Shown here: piece after piece, positions 1 to 14,479 of the stretch
Layout: each line of letters begins with the position of its first letter
How positions within the stretch are numbered: the stretch's first letter is position 1
NCBI GenBank assembly: GCA_027627225.1
Contig: JAPFQT010000153.1
Span: forward strand, 124,001-188,000
Origin: Congeria kusceri
Taxonomy: Eukaryota; Mollusca; Bivalvia; Myida; Dreissenidae
Direction of reading: 5' to 3'
Length of the DNA stretch: 64,000 nt
The notes under the pieces: generated by a model
What the model was told of the DNA's origin: nothing
The model's database searches: none
What the model saw: only the letters and a program-made list of their open reading frames with translations
Position numbers and translations under genes: made by a program

Positions 1-59
1 GACTGCCGTCTGCCTAAAACCTCATTATAAGTATGCTATACAGTGAATAAAAACTTATG

Positions 60-255
60 TGGTGTCACGAATAATAACTGGATAAGATTTACATTGCAAT
101 ATAATTAACATGATAATATTAGTGTAAGTAAGATAATGCGGAAGACCTCGCGCACAAATTAAATGGTATCATGATTATTAACTAGTTAAGATTTGCGTTG
201 TACGATCATTATAATTAAAACATTCATGTTGAGATAATGCGGAAGACCTCGCAAC
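60..255. repeat. Two-copy tandem repeat, about 100 bp unit
   Basis: The stretch ending in GATAATGCGGAAGACCTCGC near 153 recurs about 100 bp later, ending near 253, with partly conserved sequence in front of both ends. This is an old direct duplication in otherwise featureless AT-rich DNA. Confidence 0.7.
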
Positions 256-2585
256 CCCAATACAATATATCAAATGTCAGTTCTGGGCACTTAATTATAA
301 TAATATGTCTTGCAGAAAAAACTATTAGCAAACGCTATCTTAATATCCAGATAAATTTAATGGTAAATACGCGGTAACACGACTCTGCTCGTTGGCAGAG
401 GCTCAAGGTTTTAAATTAAGTACAGAAGAACGTTCATAATTATAACAGGACATGGATTCCTAATAACAGCTGGTGCAGTTGTTTTGCCGAAAAACTGTTT
501 ATGTGCTTACTTCGCATATACAAACTTTTGAAGGTCGAGAATTAGATGTTAATTATGCATCGTAGTGCATTTGTATTAAACTTGTGTTTAAACCATGTGC
601 CTTTGATCAAGGTAGAACTAACAATGCAAGGCTAGCGAATGTGTTACCATTTACTCACAATAATAAATCAGTCCAATGACTCAATATGTGTCTGCTTTAC
701 AGCATATTAACGGTCTATCAATTGTCACGTATGGAAACGTTCTAGTGCCAGAGTATGTATTAATATTGCATTGTATTAACTCGTAATTATGAAACACAAA
801 TTGAGACAATTGAGAAATTACGAAGTAATAGTTTGAAGATAAAAATGCACATGGGCGTGCGTCCGTTCATCGGTTCATAGGAGGACTGGGAGGTACTTAT
901 CGAAATTTTAAAGTACATGCACGCTTGCCTCCGTCCATACGTGCGTACGGCTTTTTTAGAAGACAGTGGTGCATGCTAAAATACAAGCGTACGTGTGGAC
1001 AATCGAGCGTATTTTGTCAGTATGTGCTTATATACAATCGTAGGTCCCTCTTAATGCAGAGATAATAATGATGACTCCATCCGTCTGTACATAAGTACGT
1101 ACGTTCATACGCATGAAGGCACACACGTCCGGAGGGACGGATATACATGTATGTATGGTTTTTGGCGAAAAAGTACGTGCGAACAAACAAACGGGTGCAT
1201 ATATTCTTACAGTCTGTTAAATATGACGTCAACTCAGTATTATCTTAATATCAGCATGTACGTTTAGACGGATTGACAAACGGACAGACAGAGGCACGGT
1301 TGCATGTACGTACATATATATGTATGCAAACTATGTTTGTACAATAGTAAGGTCTGGGAATCTCCTATCTCGAACTTTAATAGGATCTCCTAATTATTGC
1401 ATACTGAAAAACCACAATGAATACATACTGTGGCACTACGACGCTTCCATATTCAGTTGCAACTTTTAAACGAATGTTGAGATGCTGATATCGCAGTTTT
1501 ATTAAAACCATTACATTGCACATTTTATGAATACCATGTGCGTTTCATGAAATTGACGGAGTATTTGCGCTGGCGTTGACATTTCGCAGTATTAATTAAC
1601 GCCTTTTATCCTTTGTTTGGTTTAATTAAGTTTATTTTTGAAATAACATGACGTTTTTGTACATGGTAACTTACATGAGAAAACGTTGTAGAAGAGAAAG
1701 ACTCGTAGTTAGAAACAAATAGGAATAGGACACATACTTAAAATATTGTGATTGGAAAGTAACATCCGATTAAACACACGTGATTTGTTTGCTATCTATT
1801 TGTGCAGTTAACATTTCTTTGTGTCTTGTCTGTTTGTCCTGTCAACATACATTTCGTTCATGATCGAATCCGTTCGATATATGATGTTATTGCCGTTATC
1901 TATTATCAAACACCTATTCAGACTCTACAAAAGTTACCGCTTTTTGTTACATATGTCGTGGGAAGAATATAATTAAATCTTGCTTCCAAATAAGAATTGT
2001 AGCAAAAAATATTGGGAAAGAATGCTATTGTTATAACCATGATAAGTTAAGTATTTATATACAATATTGTTAATTGATAAGGTCTAGGATGTAAAGGAAG
2101 ATGTAGGAAACACCTACACCTCTGTATTATCATATTTCCTCTGCATGCTTGGTTTATAAATTCATGTATCTGACGCCGAATACGTCGGACTATAAATACA
2201 CAATGTAACCATCCTTTTCGGCTGTGTTGCTCATATGTCCGTCTGATAGACGATACTAAAATACAACCACATAACACAATGATAATTACCGGCACTATCA
2301 GGTGCCACAGTTTAATATTTCCCAGCATATACAGACATTTTGAATAAATAAGGTATGGAAGCGTTAATTGACGCACCCCCGATGTACGGTGTTTAGTGGC
2401 ATATTTTATCTCGTAAAAACGTGTAAATATACGGCATGTTAGGAAACATTAAAATGTCAGTTATAAGGTCAGTTGGTGTTGCATAGTCCGCTGTCCTAAT
2501 TTAAGTCGTGCAAAATAAATATATGGCAAGTTGGAAAATATTAAGGCGTCATGCCAGTTGCTGTTACCTAGTCCACTGACAATAT
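256..2585. other. Non-coding AT-rich DNA
   Basis: No supported gene. Positions about 840-1330 are rich in CGTACGTACG/TGTATGTA-like words (decayed simple sequence). Short ORFs here lack any recognisable motif or codon pattern. Confidence 0.6.
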
Positions 2586-3729
<1,144 letters not shown>

Positions 3730-4330
3730 AATCTTTAAAATATCATGTTTGGTGAAGAGCGGGTGAAAACTGTTGGACATAGAGAGTGCAAACTAAAAAA
3801 AAATGTCAATTTTATATAAATCAAGGACATGAACTTCAGTTCCTAGGGAGAGACGAGGTGGTTGATCATCAAACTGGGCGAAGATATAACAACACTAAAT
3901 ATTTTCATCAAAACTGTGCACTTAGAGAGCGGAAACAGCAAAAAAGGTTATTTTTTTAATATTCAAGGAGAATATATTTACAATTGCTGGGACGATTTGG
4001 CTGATAATCGAACTTGGTTGAGATATCATACCTACAAACAATGTAATGAAGTTTGGTGAAGATCGGATAAAAACTGATGGACTAAGAGTGCGGAAAATGC
4101 TTAAAAGGCCAATTCAATGAAAATCAAGAGTCATAACTCCACAATTCCTGAGGTAATTTGAGTGATTATCGAACTAGGCCGAGATATTATGCCCAAAAAC
4201 ATTTTCATAAAGTTTTCTGAAGATTGGATAAAAACTGGTAGACTTAGAGAGTGGAAACGAATATGGTTACCGACCGACCGACAGTCCGACGGACACATCG
4301 ACCGACATTTGCATTAGATTAGGGCATAAT
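3730..4330. repeat. Diverged satellite module with GACCGACC tail
   Basis: Four diverged copies of a 140-160 bp unit, marked by GGTGAAGATCGGATAAAAACT followed by a GGACTTAGAGAGYGGAAAC-like word near 3771, 3912, 4075 and 4236. The block closes with GACCGACCGACAGTCCGACG at about 4268. This repeat-plus-tail layout is common in bivalve interspersed repeats. Its transposition mechanism cannot be told from the sequence. Confidence 0.7.
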
Positions 4331-6120
4331 AAATCCCCAGAAAAATGAGCAGGAGAGAAACCCGTCTTTTCATCCTCAGGGCCCGTAATCACTAACCAAT
4401 TCTTAGACTTAAGAATAAATAACAGACTTAGGCTCTATAAAATATACTTCTGCGTTGGCTAATATTCGGAGTACCAATTTTGATTATGTCATTAAGAAAT
4501 TGTTCTAAATCAAGAATGCTCTAATTAGAGTTGGTGATTCCCAGCACAATACAAGTCCAACAACACAACACAAAACACAAGATAAGTCATTAATAGAGTT
4601 TCATCTTAATGTGTTATATATTCATCGCAATAATTTAAGTTGCACTGTTAAAGTTAATTTTAATGTGTTTAATATATGTATATGCATTTTATTAAATTTG
4701 AAAATGTCAACTAATAATAACGGACAAAATTAATGGAATTCAGAATTTAATGACAAAAACAGATTCATGATATTGATATATATGTTCTGATAGAGGCCCT
4801 CTTTCTAGTGGCTTAGTACAGTTTATTATACAGTGCAAATTAGCAGGAAATATTTATTTTTAAAATGCTGATGTTAATTGAATTTGCGCAGCCCTGTGAT
4901 TGTTTCGTTAATAGGAAATGCCAGATTTGAATGCTTGAGCTTTAAAATGGAGGTTTAGAAAATTTGAGAAAACATGAATATTGGCAACAAGTTATGTGTA
5001 TTGAGTTTCAAACCTAGAAATTACAATTGCTCTCGTCACCATTTTGCTAGGAAATTTGAAATGTCTTGCAGTCATTGTGCGATATTAAATATCGTATCCT
5101 TTGTCCATTACATTACACTGTAGCAAACACGTATTAGGTAGTTAAAAAATCAAGTTACTGGTGTTGATATTGACTCGCTCATTTGACCTGTCGGCTAGAC
5201 GACAATAATTCCAGTATTTAATTTGCTAATGCGTTTTCTACGTATGCTTTTACTGACTTGTTTTGAGCAGAAATATTTCTTTATCAACGAAATGACATTG
5301 CCAATGTTGGTTTTATTTTTGCCACAAGCATTACCACGTGCTAACGAAGATAATCAGAAGATTGAGTGTAATCGGAAGCATATTTAGTCACCTACATGAC
5401 AAACAGCGTTGAGAATGCAGAGTGTAAATTTCGCCTGTTGACAATATCTATTTGATTAATATGTTCTAATTAAGAGTAAATATTTGCAGACAATGCTGAA
5501 TTTAGACCTCAGCAACTGTTTTGATACAAATTTGCTCAGTGTAAATGTTGACCCCTATTAAACTGGGAAATTTAGCAACAGATGAATTATGCTGAGTATT
5601 ACGCAACAAAGTGCGTTTAGCGCTTTTAATATATTATCACAGTTGAAGGCAATTTAGGATTGGTATAATGATTAAGTATTGTACAGTCTCCAAAGTGCTG
5701 GTATTAGCACAAAATTAAACTGTAATTGAAACGAAAATAACGTTAAATGAGGTTACAGATAGAGGTCGTCTCATAAAAGCACGCCTAATACTTTTCTGAC
5801 ATGACTCTTTATTTCAATTTATGATCATTATGCCTAGCCCAAATTGTGGATATGGTATATAACTAGCGAGCGAGATGCGTTATTTACATATACTTGAAGA
5901 GCCATGTTTTGTATACACATTCGAGAATGCCTGCACAATTATTTTAAAGGACAGAAAACGCAGTTGAAATATCAGCTTATGAATTAGTTACAAGTGCTGG
6001 GCGGTACAGTGGTCTGTCGCTTGAAGTTTTAAAACATATGCCGAATTGGAGGACGGATATTTTAATTCTGCAAAGAAAACAACACCCTCCGAATTGGTTT
6101 TCCGTTAGCATAAAAGAAGG
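4331..6120. other. Non-coding DNA
   Basis: No supported gene or repeat longer than a few tens of bases. Confidence 0.5.
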
Positions 6121-6127
6121 TAAGGAT

Positions 6128-6425
<298 letters not shown>

Positions 6426-6427
6426 TA

Positions 6428-6786
6428 GCTCAGTTGGTAGAGCCTTGGACTGAAAATCTGGGATTTTCGAGCCCCAGCCCGGCCACATAACTTGTATGGG
6501 GATTGGTCATGAAATTATTATTTCAAGTAGGGCAGTTGGCAGTTACTGGCATAGGAATGTGCACTTAGTACCGGTAAACTGCTTAGATCGGCTAAGGTTG
6601 CCCAGGAAAAGTGTTAACTGAACGCCGTGATATGACTGAAATACTGTCAAAAACGGGGAAAATACAAACAAACAGACAAGCCAACAGACAAACAAACAGA
6701 CAAACAAACACACAAACAAACAGACAAACAAACAGACGCACATACAAACAAACAAACAAACAGACAAACTAACACACACACAAACA
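6428..6786 (+). mobile_element. tRNA-derived SINE, copy 1
   Basis: The head reads as a tRNA-like pol III promoter: A-box TAGCTCAGTTGGTAGAGC at 6428 and a B-box-like TTTTCGAGCCCC about 30 bp later. A non-tRNA body follows with the words GGGGATTGGTCATGAAATTA, GGGCAGTTGGCAGTTACTGG, TGTGCACTTAGTACCGGTAA and CCAGGAAAAGTGT, then a tail of ACAA/ACAG units. The same order of words recurs on the minus strand at 15396-15680, so this is a family and not a tRNA gene. It sits between two (ACT)n arrays, either inserted into one or having promoted them. A V-SINE-type molluscan family is possible; I cannot confirm the name. Confidence 0.88.
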
Positions 6787-6809
6787 AACTACTACTACTA
6801 CTTCTATAT

Positions 6810-6866
<57 letters not shown>

Positions 6867-6869
6867 TAT

Positions 6870-6918
<49 letters not shown>

Positions 6919-6960
6919 CAACACTACTACTAGTACTTTTACTGCTACTACTGCTTCTAC
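6787..6960. repeat. (ACT)n microsatellite, right part
   Basis: ACT array with two CTTCTATAT interruptions placed 60 bp apart, showing that a 60-bp block was itself duplicated. It directly follows the SINE tail. Confidence 0.95.
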
Positions 6961-7919
6961 GTACTTTTACTACGGTTACTGCTATTACTAATTCTGATAG
7001 TTCTTAAACGCGCTGGTATTCAATAATACAATTAAATTATTGTATGATATTTCATCACAAAAGTATTTCTGCAAATGTATGCGCCCATAAACAAAACAGA
7101 CAGAAAGTGTCACAAGCCCAGTTGTATTTATATCGCAATTTATAAAGGCACAAACACGCACGACTAGCAGAAAGATTCGATCTATAATTTACCATTTGAC
7201 GCAAAGATCGTTGACAATATTTTAATAATCATGGAACCATTTCGTGCCTTGTGCTTGGGTTAGTTTTGTTTATTGATTTGATCGTAAAAAATAGCAAATC
7301 GTTAAAAACAAAGTTACAAAAAGTGTTGAACACTGTGTTGTATTGACTTAACTGTGTTTGTTTTCGTTAGTTTCAGTATAATATAGTAAAATAAATATCG
7401 CTTGATCTCTAGAAAAACAAGCTTATTTACTGAACATAGAATTAATTAATCGATTTAGAATATTTTGCAAACTCAGTACAGAAACCTCAATATAATGATT
7501 TATAATAAGATTTGGCTATCGCAATCCTTATTATATGTTTTGTTTCTGTCTTCAAAATTATCTGTGTGGACCAATTTTTCTATATTCATTATATGAATGA
7601 ATTATTTGCATTTTCTAACAATGAATCCACAATTTACAATCAGATATGCACACATATCGTATTTTGCCAAAGAAGCTACAAACGAATTACTACAAAATTA
7701 CAATGTGCCTATGGAAATAAGAAAACAAAACATTCAAAAGTGCATATAACATGTTTGCATAAAAATGTCAAATAGATGTAACATAGTTATAAAATTTGTA
7801 TTAGGTATATATTGAACTTGATTTAATTATTTGTTTTGTATATGGGAAATTTGTTGTATAAATTATTTTGCATAATTCTATTTGCAACTGCTGTCTGTCG
7901 AAGCTCTGTCGTTAATTAT

Positions 7920-8171
7920 TAATTGTTAATTAAATTATTATTATTATGTCTCACTAATTATTATTATTATTATTATTAGTAGTAGTAGTAGTAGTAGAAG
8001 TAGTAGTAGCAGTTTAATTTTAGTAGTAGTAGTAGTTGTATTAGTATTAGTATTATACGTGTGAATATGTGTGAAGGCCAATGGAAAATAAGATAAAATA
8101 TGTGTTTTGTCATGACAATTATAATTTCTTATATGTCATCTTCGTGAAATAAAAGTATTATTAGTATTATT

Positions 8172-8215
<44 letters not shown>

Positions 8216-8328
8216 CATTATTATTATTAGTAGTTGTAGTAGTCGTAGTAGTTGTTGGTGTTGATGCTGTTGGTGGTGGTGTTATTATTAATAAAAATAT
8301 TATTACGTTTATGATGATGATGATGACG

Positions 8329-8401
<73 letters not shown>

Positions 8402-8600
8402 TATTATTAATATTATTATTATTAGTAGTAGTAGTAGTAGAAGTAGTAGTAGTAGTAGAAGTAGTAGAAATAATATTATTAGAAGTAGTAGTTGTTGTTG
8501 TTGGTGGTGGTGGTGCCAGTGGTGGTGTTATTATTGATAAAATTATGATTATGGTTATGATTATGATGATAATGATGATGATGATTATTATTATTATTAT

Positions 8601-8661
<61 letters not shown>

Positions 8662-8690
8662 CACTGTCTGGATTAAGGTGCTCAACTATT
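7920..8690. repeat. (ATT)n, (AGT)n and (GGT)n microsatellite field
   Basis: Several blocks of ATT, AGT, GTT and GAT trinucleotides interleaved, running for most of 770 bp. The 100-residue poly-Ile/Leu/Val ORF here and its complement are by-products. Confidence 0.95.
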
Positions 8691-8746
8691 ATACTTTGTG
8701 TCAAAAGTCTGGTGCAAGTCTGTTAAATGAACTTTTGACACAATCT

Positions 8747-8778
<32 letters not shown>

Positions 8779-9027
8779 AGCAGCAATAATACAGGTATAT
8801 GGAGAGCATTTAGATGATCAGCATTAGTTAGAGTTTTAGCTTGTTTTAGTGAAAGTAAATTTAACTTAGAAATGTATTTACCAAACAAGATCATGCAATG
8901 AAGAATAATCTTTGTTTTTCAAAATAGAAAGCAACGAAATGTTACTGTTGTAAACATTTTGTAGTGGAACTTTATTTAAAACATTAATAACATCCATGAA
9001 CTAATAAGATGAACGGAGGGATTCAAG

Positions 9028-9599
9028 CAGTGTCCGAGCTAGTTTTGTGAGATCACGTGATCAAAAACAGCCACAGATTTTATGTTTTGTTGTAGATAAA
9101 ATGAATGCTAATTTTTATATCCCTGCTAGTTTTGTCAATTTACTCATTAAATGATTTCTGTATAGATGTTAACGGAATGAAAACGTATTTAAATGTCCGC
9201 GCTATTTAGTTTTGTTGAGAAGGTACTCACAAATGGTCAGGGATTTAGTGATTTCTAGCAGAGAATTAATGCTAATTTTAAAAGTCCGATCTAGTTTTGT
9301 TGTGAACAGGTGATCAAAAATGGCAAGTGATTTAATTTTTTCTTGTATGACGTATTATAATAGAAGGAATACGGATTTTATTAGTCTAAGCTTGTTTTGT
9401 CAGTTACAAGTGTTAGAATGAACGCTAATTTCAATTATCCGAGTTAGTTTTGTCGATTAAACGTGATCAATATTATTCAAGGATTTCATGATTTCTGGTA
9501 GATATTATAATTGAATGATTTATAATTGTAATTGTCCGAGCTAGTTTTGTCGATTATGCGTGATCCAAACGTGTCAGGGCTTGAATGATTTATAGTAAA
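9028..9599. repeat. Diverged satellite, GAGCTAGTTTTGT monomers
   Basis: Six to seven monomers of roughly 90-100 bp, each opening with a form of GTCCGAGCTAGTTTTGTCG, then CGTGATCAAAAATGGCCAGG, then GATTTAATGATTTCTAG and ATTATAATRGAATGAATGC. Monomers are 70-85% alike by eye. The array continues at 11155 after the insertion. Confidence 0.85.
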
Positions 9600-9607
9600 T
9601 ATTATAA

Positions 9608-9805
9608 TACAGAACAGAACAGAACAAGACTTTTATTTTCACCCAAGTATATAACATATACAATTAGGGCAATATAACAAAGCAAAATTGTTAGTAAATT
9701 AGTAACTTCCGATAATTTTTACGTTAACACAGTTGTGTAGATGATATACGGGGGGTATTTAAATAATAAGATACATAATCGGATCATATGATAATAATAA
9801 TAATC

Positions 9806-9850
<45 letters not shown>

Positions 9851-11146
9851 GCAATAATGTGAGATCTATAATCAAAATCAAAATACCAAAAACTTGATAA
9901 AATTATCAAAATCACAATCATTATCATATCATATTCAAAATGATCATACTAATCATAATAATCATAATAATGATAATCGTCATAGTTATCATAATCATCA
10001 TAATAGTGGCATTTAAGAAACAAATAATAGTACAGTTCTATAAGAGCATTTTAATACTAGCACTGGTAAAAATAATTAGTGGTTTGTGATCATAGTTGTG
10101 TGGTGACGTATTTTCGTTTGCACGCGGCGTTTCGGATTGAGAAATTGAAACGACTACGCGTTTTAAAAGGTTAACATTTTGCGTCAGAAATTTTATTCAT
10201 TATCAATACTTAAAAGACATGTTGTTGCGAAAGACTGTGTGCGTTAGCGTTTATGGTGCTGGAGCTAGCTTTGTAACGGTTTCAGTCAACAGCAGTTATT
10301 TTTGTCATGATTTACGCTTGAGACTCCTTGAGTGCACCTGCACGCGAGGTCGATGTTGAACACAAAGGCAAGATGGAGGACCTATTGTGTGTGGTAATTA
10401 CTCTAATCAGCTTTGCATTGCAGGATTACAATGGAGAGTGCCGTTGTCTGAGGGGTTAACATTAAATGACTGATGGGGCAAAAGCAAATTATAATTTGTG
10501 TGCTGGATAAGTTTAAAGGGAAGTAACAAAAGTATGATTATTAATTTATGTACTAGAACTGCTAGATTAATTAGGATAAAGAAACAGGATTGTAGGTGAA
10601 ATATAGGTATCAGTTGTACTCATTTAGAATGCAACAATTGTTTCCATTGCCTTAATTGAAATATAATATCAATATAGCAGGCAAAAATATTTAAAATGTT
10701 AACACTTGTACTTGAGTGGTACCATTTTGTACTACTCTTATATAATGCTGCAATTATTTCTGTTATATGAGTATAAGTATATAGCAATCTTACGTTAATA
10801 TTGACATATAATTATGCAGTTATCATTTGGTACAAATACAGAATGAAGTTATTATTTACATTGCACAGTTTATATTTACATGCATATATTTCTAATTAAA
10901 GTAAATAATGTGATTAGTATATACATGCAAAAATATATACATTTGTGACCAGACAAATATTTTGATATATTGATTACACATGTGTAAACGGTCACTTATA
11001 TTGAGATAATATGTAAATATGATATGCTGTTAACAATAAAAATACATTGAAATAAAGGCAGTATTGTTACAAATTACAATATTAGAGTTGGTGTATTAGC
11101 TGGTGGCATTGGTAAAAACAGGTAGTTAAATAGATAACTTGCTATC
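9608..11146 (-). mobile_element. 1.54 kb retroposon-like insertion with 8-bp TSD
   Basis: The octamer TATTATAA stands at 9600-9607 and again at 11147-11154. The homologous site in copy 2 (about 24025-24035) has no insert, which gives an empty-site comparison. The left edge is (CAGAA)3, the reverse complement of the (TTCTG)n tail that ends the LINE at 21396-21416, so the element lies on the minus strand with its 3' end on the left. Next to the tail come (AAT)n and (CATAAT)n tracts (9789-10010). I find no reverse transcriptase or other coding motif in the remainder, so it may be a 5'-truncated 3' UTR or a non-autonomous partner of that LINE family. Confidence 0.75.
9789..9851. repeat. (AAT)n microsatellite
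   Basis: About 20 AAT units within the 3' region of the minus-strand insertion. Confidence 0.95.
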
Positions 11147-11154
11147 TATTATAA

Positions 11155-11450
11155 GAGAATGAATGATAATCTTAATTCTCCGGGCTAGTTTTTTCTTTAC
11201 ACGTGATAAACAATGGCCAGGGAATTAATGATGTCTATATACAAGATATTAATAGAATTAATCAAGCTTATAATGTCCGAGGTAGTTTTGCTGATTGTAC
11301 GTGATCACAAAGGCCAGGGATTTAATTTGTTATATAGATATGTATTTAATGAATGCTGATTTAATATCTCCCAGCTAGTCTTGTTCAATTATACGTGATT
11401 AAAAGTGGCCAGGGATTTACTGTTTTTATATATATTACATTCAAAAATGA
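11155..11450. repeat. GAGCTAGTTTTGT satellite, continuation
   Basis: Three further monomers follow the right target-site duplicate; 24035-24310 carries the matching monomers in copy 2. Confidence 0.8.
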
Positions 11451-12064
11451 CTGAAATTTACATACGTTTAATTGCAACGCTTTCGCTCACTGCCAACTAT
11501 TATAACGCGTGATTGCTGTTACTTCCGCACACTTGCAGACTTAAACCATCCGTACTATATGATCCTTGAAACTAATATCGTGTAAGGAAAAAAAGCTTAA
11601 TTTATATAGACACATCAACCGTAGAATAATATGATTTACATTATTCTGCTATCGAACATATTGAAAATATCAATTATTGTCATATTTCTTTATAATAATT
11701 ATTGATAGAGATTACACTATTTGAGGGCTCAAACCTATAAAAAGACACCATGCATATATGAACTGTAATCTATTGAATATCAAGTATGCTAGGCACGATT
11801 ATAAGTAGCAAGTTTTTTTTTAAATATAAATTATAATAAATTTAAATGGATGCATATTTTAAATACCCGGAATATTATTTAGCGAATGACTACAATACTT
11901 GTGAACCCTCAGATGACTAGGACCGAAAGAGTTGGAAAGGGTTTGTGCAGAGTTGTTGCTTTTTTCCACTTCTGCTGCGCAAAATATTTACCGTATGTTC
12001 AATCATATTTCATTACACTATTTTGTAATTTATCGGATCCGTGGTCTTAAACGACCTAGCTTTA

Positions 12065-12470
12065 TATGTCAGGTTTGAGACCCTCTAACCCTAGATCCTG
12101 CTACATGCTACTACACTCGTCTTTCGCCTAAAACGTTAAGGCGGGGGGGGGGGGGGGGAGGGGGGGGATAGGGCAGTGTTCTAGTTCATAGTATTTTCTT
12201 GTTGTGGTAAATTTCTAACTTAACGTTTTCAATTAAAAGTAAGAGCGTTGAAATTTCCATCTGAATTAACTATATCCGGGTCTATGACATTTTATATAGA
12301 ATTGATTACAAACGTATGCATCTACAAATGTTCATAATTCAGACTTGCTAACCCTAGATCCTGCTACATGCTACTACATTCGTCTTTCGAATGAAACTTT
12401 AACCCGGGTGTGTGTGTGTGGGGGGGGGGGGGGGGGGGGCAGTGTACTAGTTCATAGTCTTTTCTTGACA
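12065..12470. repeat. Internal 285-bp tandem duplication with poly-G runs
   Basis: CCTAGATCCTGCTACATGCT followed by CTACAYTCGTCTTTCG, a long G run and GGGCAGTGTWCTAGTTCATAG occurs at about 12080 and again at about 12352. Copy 2 has the block once (24982-25080). G runs lie at 12144-12168 and 12420-12439 and could form G-quadruplexes. Confidence 0.85.
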
Positions 12471-13829
12471 ACATTTAATGTTTTTTTATGAAGAATTGAT
12501 TACAAATGTATTTATCTACAAATAATGAATCAGATATGTTTAGGTGGTATAACAACTAACCGATAAGCCAGATATGATGCCTACACCATTTAGCGTTGTC
12601 TAAATATTACAATCTTTCGGAATCATATTATGAAGTACCAAATTGAATATAGAACATAGATTACACGAAATGCATACATTTTAAGACCTTTCATTTTATG
12701 TTTACACAGGACGTGCAAAAAGACGAAATTCTGACAGGAATTGCCATTGTCAATCATCTATAAAATTAATCCCAATCCCAATACCAGGCTAGCTGATATT
12801 GCTTGTAATATCATAAGCTGTATATGACAGCAATTTAAAGGAATAAGAACTAATACATTCATAATGTTGATCCAGTTTGCATTTTGATCTATGAAGAATC
12901 TATATAAATTGATAAAAAAATAATTATATATACAGAAAACAAACGATATTTACATACAATTATGCAGTAATCATAATGCATGAAACTTAGTACATGTATA
13001 ATTTAACATTATCTGGAAACGGACACAATGACCCTGATAAGTTGACAGAAATTTAACGAAAATGAACACGTCTGAAATGTCGCAAGTTGCAATCTTGCAA
13101 AAAAATGAAGCACCCAATATACTGCCAAACATAAATGCGAACTATGTTACTAATTGTTAAAGTCTACCTTATTATTGTATCGAATACTGAATACACAGAT
13201 TGACTTCTTTTCCTCTAATATCAATATATTACAAGTGTGTTGGTTAAGTATCGGCCATTATCAGCCCGTGCCTGACCCTATAGTTGTTACATGTATAACG
13301 AAGTGAATGCGGCAGATACGAACCCGACCAATATTTTCAAACTCAGTACAAAAACATAAATATTATGGTTTCTAATAAAATTTGGATACCGCAATTCTAA
13401 TTTCATGTTTTTGTTTCTTTCTTTAAAATTATCATATTGTAAAATAATTTATATTAATATTATCTGAATGATTTATTTACTTTTTCTAACAATTAATCCC
13501 ACTATTTATAATTAGATATGCACACATATCCTTTTTGCCAAAAGAATCACATTTTAGCATAACCATGTGGAAAACAATCTGCTTATGGATTTAAGAAAAT
13601 AAAAGACGATCATTCAAAAGTGCATATACAATAATTGCTTAAAAATGTCAAATAGATGTAACACTTGTTATAGATCTATATTAAAATCGATTTAATTATT
13701 ATTATTATGTTATTATATTTTATTATTATGAATATGTATCAAGGCCATATGAAAATAAGATATGTTTTTGTCATGACAAATATGATGTCTTATATGTCAT
13801 CTTCGTTGAATAAAAGTATGATTAATATT

Positions 13830-14100
13830 ATACGGTTCTTCTTCTTCTTCTTCTTCATGTTTTTCTTCTTCTTCTTCTTCTTATTATTGTTGTTGCTGTT
13901 GTTGTTGTTATAAATTAAAAAAATATTACATTTATTAGTATTAATATTTTATTATTATTATTATTATTATTACAATAAAAAAAAACTAATAAAAATAATA
14001 ATACTACTAATAATAATGATAATAGTAATTTAAAAAATATTAAATATTATTATTATTATTATATAATAAAATTATTATTATTATTATTATTATTAAATAC
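13830..14100. repeat. (TTC)n and (ATT)n microsatellites
   Basis: TTC array at 13831-13885, then ATT blocks to 14095. This is the position-equivalent of the 7920-8690 field with a different motif mix. Confidence 0.95.
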
Positions 14101-14479
14101 AATAAATACAAACAAATGTATTACTTTGAAAATGCCAAACGCATTCTAACGCAATTTTATTCATCTACATCAACATCATCAGCAGCAGCAACAACACATG
14201 TTTAAGGAGATCATTAGATTAGCAGAATTAGTTGTAGTAGCGGTGGTAGAAGTGATTATTAGAAGAACTATTGTAGTTTTGTTGAACGTAAATTAACGTA
14301 GACATGTATTTACAGCAAGATAATATAATAAAGAATAATCTTGTTTGGAAAATTGGAAGGCAGTGAAATGTGCCTTAAGGGCGAACAATACCGTATGAAA
14401 CTAAACATTGTTGTAGCAGAGATATATTTAAAATGTCTTTAACATCCATGAACCAAAAGGCTGAATAGGAGGGATCCAA

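Larger units (their letters stand above)
7460..12990. repeat. Segmental duplication, copy 1
   Basis: Colinear with 13322-25690. Shared landmarks in order: CAAACTCAGTACARAAACMT start; ATTCAAAAGTGCATATA (7733/13613); AAAATGTCAAATAGATGTAACA; TTATATGTCATCTTCGT (8130/13790); ATT arrays; AACATCCATGAAC (8989/14443); the GAGCTAGTTTTGT satellite; CTTTCGCTCACTGCCAACTATT (11480/24360); the CCTAGATCCTGCTACATGCT and poly-G block (12080/24982); and CAGGAATTGCC (12738/25438). Copy 1 additionally holds the insert at 9608-11146 and an internal duplication at 12065-12470. Confidence 0.9.
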
